64,000 nt of DNA from Plasmodium brasilianum (Eukaryota > Apicomplexa > Aconoidasida > Haemosporida > Plasmodiidae): NCBI RefSeq assembly GCF_023973825.1, contig NC_090127.1:1150001-1214000 (forward strand), written 5' to 3'. Within the stretch, counting starts at the first letter, position 1. Every line of letters begins with the position of its first letter. Positions 58,653 to 64,000 of this stretch are shown one piece after another. Below the pieces are notes generated by a model. That model searched no databases, had not been told where the DNA came from, and saw nothing but the letters and a program-made list of their open reading frames with translations. Position numbers and translations under genes: made by a program.

Positions 58653-59732
58653 TTAGTTCGTTACGTGCGAGTCGCTCTTATAGGCATGGTATCGCCCTAA
58701 ACAAGTTTCATAATCGTCTATAGCTAAATGACAGTCCTCGAAATCATGTTTTAACATTTCATAAACGAGCTGAAAAAAGTTGTAAGTTGGTTTCCATTTT
58801 AAAATATTTTTTGCCTTAGAACAATCCCCTAATAACGTAAGAACTTCACTTTTTCTAAAATATTTCATATCTTTATTAATTACAATATTGTTCCGTTGAT
58901 CTAGACCTATTTCATTAATACCTTGATAAACCCATTTTAAATAAATACCTACAAAGGAAAAAGCTATTTCACAAAATTCTCTTACAGAATGTTGTTCATT
59001 AGAGCAAATAACAAAATCGTCAGGTTTATCTTGTTGTAACATTAAATACATGGCATGTACATAATCTTTAGCATGCCCCCAATCTCTGTATGTATCAATA
59101 TTTCCTAACGTTATAACTGTTTGAACATTTTTACAAATTCTTGCAATACCCCTAGTTATTTTCCTAGTAACAAATGTTTCCCCTCTTCTTGGACTTTCAT
59201 GATTAAATAATATGCCATTCACACAAAACATATTATATGATTCCCTATAATTTATTGTTATATAATGGGCATACAATTTTGCAATAGCATATGGTGATAC
59301 AGGATAAAATGGCGTATTTTCATCTTGAATAGCTGCTTTTACCTTTCCAAATAATTCTGACGTAGAAGCATTATAAAATTTTATTTTCTGCATTTTCGAC
59401 ATTCTTATTCCTTCTAATATTCGTAGAGTACCTATACCTGTAGCTTCAGCTGTGTATTCTGGTAATTCAAAACTAACTTTTACATGACTTTGTGCAGCTA
59501 AATTGTATATTTCATTTGGTCTTATTTCATGTATTATAGAACATATACTACTACTATCAAGGATATCACCATAATGTAAAATTAACTTGTCAAATATATG
59601 CTCGATCCTTTTTGTGTTAAACGAACTACACCTTCTTATAATCCCATGAACAATATATCCCTTTTCTAAAAGCAGTTCACTCAAATATGAGCCATCCTGA
59701 CCAGTAATGCCGAATATCATAGCCACATTCAT
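58653..59732 (-). CDS. GMD: GDP-mannose 4,6-dehydratase
   Basis: Converts GDP-mannose to GDP-4-keto-6-deoxymannose, the first step to GDP-fucose. A 359-residue extended short-chain dehydrogenase/reductase. NADP-binding GITGQDGSYL at 8-17 and IIRRCSSFNTKRIEH at 31-45 are typical of GMD. The catalytic set is present: STSE (123-126) and Y148-x3-K152 (SPYAIAKLYA). NHESPRRGETFVTRKITRG (177-195) and the RDWGHAKDYV segment are also hallmarks. I chose the ATG at 59730-59732, which places the Rossmann strand at residue 4; the longer open frame upstream has only a GTG. The C-terminus is complete. The next enzyme (GDP-fucose synthase) is not in the window. Confidence 0.95.
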   Translation of the reverse strand: MNVAMIFGITGQDGSYLSELLLEKGYIVHGIIRRCSSFNTKRIEHIFDKLILHYGDILDSSSICSIIHEIRPNEIYNLAAQSHVKVSFELPEYTAEATGIGTLRILEGIRMSKMQKIKFYNASTSELFGKVKAAIQDENTPFYPVSPYAIAKLYAHYITINYRESYNMFCVNGILFNHESPRRGETFVTRKITRGIARICKNVQTVITLGNIDTYRDWGHAKDYVHAMYLMLQQDKPDDFVICSNEQHSVREFCEIAFSFVGIYLKWVYQGINEIGLDQRNNIVINKDMKYFRKSEVLTLLGDCSKAKNILKWKPTYNFFQLVYEMLKHDFEDCHLAIDDYETCLGRYHAYKSDSHVTN

Positions 59733-61187
59733 TGGGTCGTTCCTTATACCTTCAAATAGTCTGTTGATGATGTGCACCTAGTACAAAATGGTTTCGGTGC
59801 TATAATAACACCACAAAAAAAGGAGTAAAGAAATATGGAAAAAACAAACAAAAAAAAATATATATATATAATAATAAAATGGAATGGAATAATACAGAAT
59901 AATGTAAGATAAAATGATCAAACAAATGATGTAGCGGTCAGAACGCAAAGCCTAAACTGTCAAAACATTAACAAAATTGCTAAACTATATGTGATGGAAT
60001 GAGAAAATGCCAAAATAGCTTTGTTAAAAAATAGTCTTTTGTCATTTCTTCCTTTTTGAGGAACCATACGTTTGTTTCGTGTGTGCGCAGCTGCTAACGC
60101 CGTCCTTGCACACCATGCATATCATACATGAGTCTGCTTACATGTCAAATGTTAGCAAAATAATTATTTTTGAAATGAACAAACAAGCCAGGTGCGTTTT
60201 TATGGCAGGTTTTTTTATATTTATCACTTGATCATTTTATATAGTTATTTCGTTGTTTCGCTATTTATTTATTCCTTCATTTGTTTATTCCTTCATTTAT
60301 TTATTCATTCATTTGTTTATTCATTCATTTATTTATTCCTTCATTTGTTTATTCATTCATTTATTTATTCATTCATTTATTTATTCATTCATTCATTTAT
60401 TCATTCATTTATTTATTCATTCATTTATTTATTCATTCATTCATTTATTCATTCATTTATTTATTCATTCATTCATTTATTCATTCATTCATTCATTCAT
60501 TCATTCATTCATATATTCATATATTCATTCATTTATTCATCTATTTCGTTACTTCTTTTTTAATGTCTTCAAACATGCTTCTGTGAATACATTTTTTTGA
60601 AATGAGTTACATAAAAATTTTGCTACGTAAACGTGTATATAAACACGAATTGCTCGAATAATTTACTTGTGATAGTTAAGGAAGATGGAGTGAAAAAAAA
60701 AAAAAAAATAATAAAAATAAAATCAATGCACAACGAAAAGCGTAATAGCAGAAATAGTTGAAGAAAAAGCAGAAAAGGCGTCCATTAAACCGCAAGAAAT
60801 AATATATCTACAAGTACGTATATTCGTTCTACGTATGTTTCATTTGCAGTTTGCGTGAAATTGCGACTTCATACCATTAGAACGTATAAGCCCAAAATTA
60901 AGGCTTAATCCATTTTTATTATCCGCCTTTTAGTTACCTCTCATTTCTTCTCTACTAATTTGAATAATTCTTTTAAGATTATATTTGTTTGGATTTCACG
61001 CGCAGGTCGTAAACCTTTGTTTTTGTGCTAATTTTTCGACTTTCTTTTTTTTTCCTTCCTCCCCCTCCCCCATTTTTTAAGTTTTTTTGGATTATTTTCG
61101 ATCGTTATTTATAGTCTTATTTGTAACCCCATTTAGCACCTTTTCTTCCTTCCTATGAACGAATTCATTTTTTAAAAATGCAGTAAC
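59733..61187. other. Divergent spacer between GMD and ABCF
   Basis: Both upstream regions. It is dominated by the ATTC/ATTT array below. A pyrimidine-rich stretch (61030-61070) precedes the ABCF start. No other gene is seen. Confidence 0.6.
60255..60548. repeat. (ATTC)n/(ATTT)n tetranucleotide tract
   Basis: About 290 bp of mixed ATTC, ATTT and GTTT tetramers. It gives Phe-Ile-His-Ser ORFs in all plus frames; rejected as coding. Confidence 0.95.
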
Positions 61188-64000
61188 ATGTATGTTGAAC
61201 TATGCTCATACTTTATGATATGTATGTACATATTGTTTACTACAGGCCTACAAATTAAAAAAAAAGGTCATAGCTTTATAAGTAATATACAGTTTAATAA
61301 TATTGTGCACGAACAAAATATAAATCATTTGAAAAAAAAGCAAAAAAATAAAGAAAAATATTTAGCATATTGGTCAGAAGGAAAAAGAGATCACACACAA
61401 TTTAAGAAGCATAATAGGTGTATAGAACAAAATGGGGAGGCTGTATGTGATAATGACAAAGGAGACCATTTTAGTGGTACGAAACTAGAGGAAGGGGAGT
61501 GGGAAGACCATGTGGATGCACCGTTGGACAACGACCATGTGGACGCACGGCTTGCGAACGAACAGTGTTCAGGTAAGAGATTAGAATTATACGAGAAACT
61601 ATTTAATGTTGAAGAGAATAGTGAATACACAGTGTTGTCACCCAAGTATAATATGAATATATACAACATACTAGAAAAGAATTACGATGAGAAAGAAAAT
61701 AATAAAAAAATTATTTTAAAAATAAATAATTTAAATTACGAAATTGATAACAAAAAGATTATAAGCAATTTAAATTTTGAGTTAAATAAATCGGAGTGTG
61801 TTGGTCTGATAGGTAATAATGGATGTGGTAAAACGACCCTATTAAATTTAATTTTTGAAAATGCAGATAATAGATCTAAAAATATAATTATTCTAAATAA
61901 CCAATTTAAAAAAGAAAATGTTGAAGATGTAATACTTAATGAAGATAATATATGTTCTCTAATCAAAAAAAATAATTTTACAGTTCTCTATAAAATATTG
62001 TCTTACATGGCAAATAACTCATTAAATTTAAGCTCTTTACCAACTTTAATTAAAAATTTGAAAAATTTAGACCTTGGTCAGCTAGATAAAAATTGGTTAA
62101 AAAATAATAATCAGCTGTTTTTCAAAAATGAAGTTTTTTATTTTAAACAGAATATACATCTATTACAAAATAATGATCTAACTGTATTTGAAAAGGTTCT
62201 AAATTTTTATCAACGTACGTTACAAATGTATGAAGTGCTTATGTATATTGAAAGAAGTATTAGTATATATAATAACGATAAGAGAATGTCTCAAAGGAAT
62301 GGGAAGGAGGAGGTAGGTATGTCCACAATGAGTGAAGGAGTCTCATCTAATAGGGAGGGGAAAAATAAGGTAGAAAGGAACGACAGTAAAAGTAATGAAA
62401 CAAATGGTTCGAGCAGCGTTAGCACTGATAACTTCAGTAGTAATAGTAGTAATAGTAATAGCAGTAGTAATAGTAGTAATAGTAGTAATAGTAGTAATAG
62501 TAATAGTAATAGTAATAGCAGTAGTAATAGCAGTAATAGTAGTAATATTAGTAATAGTAATAGTAATAGCAGTAGCGCAACTTGCAATAGTAGTGACAAA
62601 GAAAAAGGAAGAAACAACTCCAACCCGTCAGACAGAAGTAATGGTAAGTTAGACCACTACAATTGTTCAACAACAAATTTGGAAAAATCTAGTGATACAA
62701 ACAATGGTAAATTCACTCTGTGTAATGGTAAAAACGAAATGAAGCTGTCAAAAGAAGAGCAATATTTTATCAATTCGAAATATTTTGACTGCGTTTTGAA
62801 ATTATATATGCATGAAAAAGAACATGTTTTTAAAGAAATAAATAATATAAAAATGAATTTTAATAAATATGTAAATATTCTAAATTTAAAAAATTTTGTA
62901 CATGTGAAAATGTGCCATCTAAGCAATGGTTATATTATACGTGTCTATTTACTGCTGCTACTGCTAAGCAATTCCAAATTGTTGTTAATAGATGAAATAA
63001 ATAATAACTTAGATATATTCAATATATTTTTTATAATGAATATATTTAAATACGCTTTGAAATATAAACAGATAGGAATTATTTTAGCTAGCCACGATTT
63101 TTTTCTAGTTAGCAAATTGTGTAGCAGTATATTAGACTTTAATAAAATATACGGATATGATATGGATTTGAACAATATGGCTCTACTCAAAAAAATTAGC
63201 AAAGGTAGTAACACGCATAGAGGTCTAGTGGATGATACGGGTGGTAACTATGGCATTGATGCATCTTATAATGAAGTTTATAATGTACATAACGCGCATA
63301 ATTCGCGTAAGTCGAAAACACAGGGTGGAAGCGGCGTAGGGCATAGTAAAGCGCATATCACCAATTTAACCTACTTCAAGGGGAATTATGTGCAATATTT
63401 AAATAATATGAAAATTCTGTTTGATAACAAGAGAAAGAAAAAGGAAGAGCTGAAAAAAATACTAGACCAACTAAGTGCTAACATATCTAAAGCGAAAAAA
63501 AAAAATAAAAACGAATTTATGCAACAGTCATTAAAAAAAAAAGAGGAAGAATTAAAATTATATCAAAATATTTATGACAATTTTTTTGATAGTAAATTAA
63601 ATTATCAATATATGTACTACAACCTTATTTATAGTAATAAAAATAAAAACAAAAATATTACGAATTTAGTTTGTGCTAACCATACGAAGGAAAATTCAAG
63701 TTACTCTTTACATAAGAAAGATCGAATGAGCGTGCAAAGGAACGTACAAGTAGAAACGTCTATGGATGGGGAAAATACAAATGCGCGTAACACAAACGAT
63801 GTTTTTAACAATTCCCTTCAGTTTATGAAAGAAGTTCTTCACACAAACAATCCACTAAATGAAGGAACAGTCAGTATGGGAGCTAGTCACATAGCGGAAG
63901 ACGAGTATCGTAACAGATACAAGAATGACGAAGCTACCCGGTCTTCATCGCAGTTGACACGATTAACTCGATTTGCTGGAGGAGATAGCAAAGGAATGAC
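61188..64000 (+). CDS. ABCF1: ABC transporter F family protein, leader-bearing, 3'-truncated
   Basis: A soluble ABCF-type ATPase (translation/ribosome-associated family) running off the window after 937 codons. ATG 61188 is the first after an in-frame TAA. Residues 1-20 are hydrophobic (MYVELCSYFMICMYILFTTG), followed by a long Lys/Asn-rich, basic stretch: a signal plus transit-peptide layout for the apicoplast. First ABC domain: Walker A GNNGCGKT (209-216), signature LSNGY (about 577-581), Walker B LLLIDE (about 600), D-loop NNNLD, H-loop ASHD (about 636). A Ser/Asn insert lies inside the domain near 418-463. After it come the ABCF linker motif FKGNYVQYL and a Lys-rich coiled-coil region. 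The second ABC domain should lie beyond base 64000. A splice acceptor-like CTACAG at 61240-61245 leaves a small doubt about the start. Confidence 0.82.
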   Translation, partial: MYVELCSYFMICMYILFTTGLQIKKKGHSFISNIQFNNIVHEQNINHLKKKQKNKEKYLAYWSEGKRDHTQFKKHNRCIEQNGEAVCDNDKGDHFSGTKLEEGEWEDHVDAPLDNDHVDARLANEQCSGKRLELYEKLFNVEENSEYTVLSPKYNMNIYNILEKNYDEKENNKKIILKINNLNYEIDNKKIISNLNFELNKSECVGLIGNNGCGKTTLLNLIFENADNRSKNIIILNNQFKKENVEDVILNEDNICSLIKKNNFTVLYKILSYMANNSLNLSSLPTLIKNLKNLDLGQLDKNWLKNNNQLFFKNEVFYFKQNIHLLQNNDLTVFEKVLNFYQRTLQMYEVLMYIERSISIYNNDKRMSQRNGKEEVGMSTMSEGVSSNREGKNKVERNDSKSNETNGSSSVSTDNFSSNSSNSNSSSNSSNSSNSSNSNSNSNSSSNSSNSSNISNSNSNSSSATCNSSDKEKGRNNSNPSDRSNGKLDHYNCSTTNLEKSSDTNNGKFTLCNGKNEMKLSKEEQYFINSKYFDCVLKLYMHEKEHVFKEINNIKMNFNKYVNILNLKNFVHVKMCHLSNGYIIRVYLLLLLLSNSKLLLIDEINNNLDIFNIFFIMNIFKYALKYKQIGIILASHDFFLVSKLCSSILDFNKIYGYDMDLNNMALLKKISKGSNTHRGLVDDTGGNYGIDASYNEVYNVHNAHNSRKSKTQGGSGVGHSKAHITNLTYFKGNYVQYLNNMKILFDNKRKKKEELKKILDQLSANISKAKKKNKNEFMQQSLKKKEEELKLYQNIYDNFFDSKLNYQYMYYNLIYSNKNKNKNITNLVCANHTKENSSYSLHKKDRMSVQRNVQVETSMDGENTNARNTNDVFNNSLQFMKEVLHTNNPLNEGTVSMGASHIAEDEYRNRYKNDEATRSSSQLTRLTRFAGGDSKGM
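62434..62575 (+). repeat. (AGT/AAT)n tract encoding Ser-Asn repeats
   Basis: An in-frame trinucleotide tract within the first ABC domain of the ABCF gene, encoding SSNSSNSN-type sequence. It sits between Walker A and the signature motif. Confidence 0.93.

Noticed and set aside
59733..59777. Extension of GDP-mannose dehydratase by 15 residues
   Set aside because: It begins at GTG with no ATG, and the family starts directly at the Rossmann strand. An upstream exon ending at TACTAG is possible but unsupported.

Overview
The window is nuclear DNA from a Plasmodium species. Intergenic DNA is extremely A+T-rich and full of poly-A/T runs, (AT)n microsatellites and short-unit minisatellites. Genes are single-copy, carry short GT-AG introns, and contain Asn/Asp/Ser/Lys low-complexity inserts. 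Recognisable proteins (importin beta, Fe-superoxide dismutase, DDHD phospholipase, ALBA1, ribosomal L13 and S16, GDP-mannose 4,6-dehydratase, an ABCF ATPase) read as Plasmodium orthologues. From memory, this content and order match a stretch of P. falciparum chromosome 8, so I read it as a conserved core segment. The proteins differ from P. falciparum in many places. Long intergenic spacers would fit P. malariae, P. ovale or a relative, but I cannot name the species.

Layout. 1-7.4 kb: a 3'-truncated FAD monooxygenase (-) and importin beta (-), separated by a repeat-rich spacer. 11.5-14.6 kb: a large organelle-type helical-repeat protein (-). 16.3-17.3 kb: a secreted-protein gene (+) interrupted by one in-frame TGA just after its signal peptide. 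18.5-19.1 kb: Fe-SOD (-). 21.1-29.5 kb: three proteins I cannot name (-, +, -). 33.4-36.2 kb: a three-exon DDHD phospholipase (+). 38.7-42.6 kb: a two-module AAA ATPase of the NVL/Rix7 type (+) whose reading frame breaks at a 35-base A run. 45.9-46.6 kb: ALBA1 (-). 51.6-52.8 kb: a five-exon gene of unknown function (+) assembled here from matching splice phases. 53.8-54.7 kb: RPL13 (-). 56.6-57.6 kb: RPS16 (+). 58.7-59.7 kb: GDP-mannose 4,6-dehydratase (-). 61.2 kb to the end: an ABCF protein (+), truncated by the window.

The genes do not form a pathway or operon; each has its own promoter. Themes are translation and ribosome biogenesis (RPL13, RPS16, NVL-like, ABCF, ALBA1), nuclear transport, redox and lipid metabolism, and GDP-sugar synthesis.

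I found no CRISPR array, transposon, tRNA or rRNA, and no clear novel multi-gene system. The most interesting material is (1) the in-frame TGA gene, (2) the poly-A frame break in the AAA ATPase, (3) several small multi-exon gene candidates hidden in spacers, found by matching splice phase by eye (31.7-32.1, 27.7-28.0, 22.3-23.3 kb), and (4) the leader-bearing ABCF protein. A caution applies to all small-gene candidates: in DNA this A+T-rich, natural-looking peptides occur by chance on both strands, so they are hypotheses.
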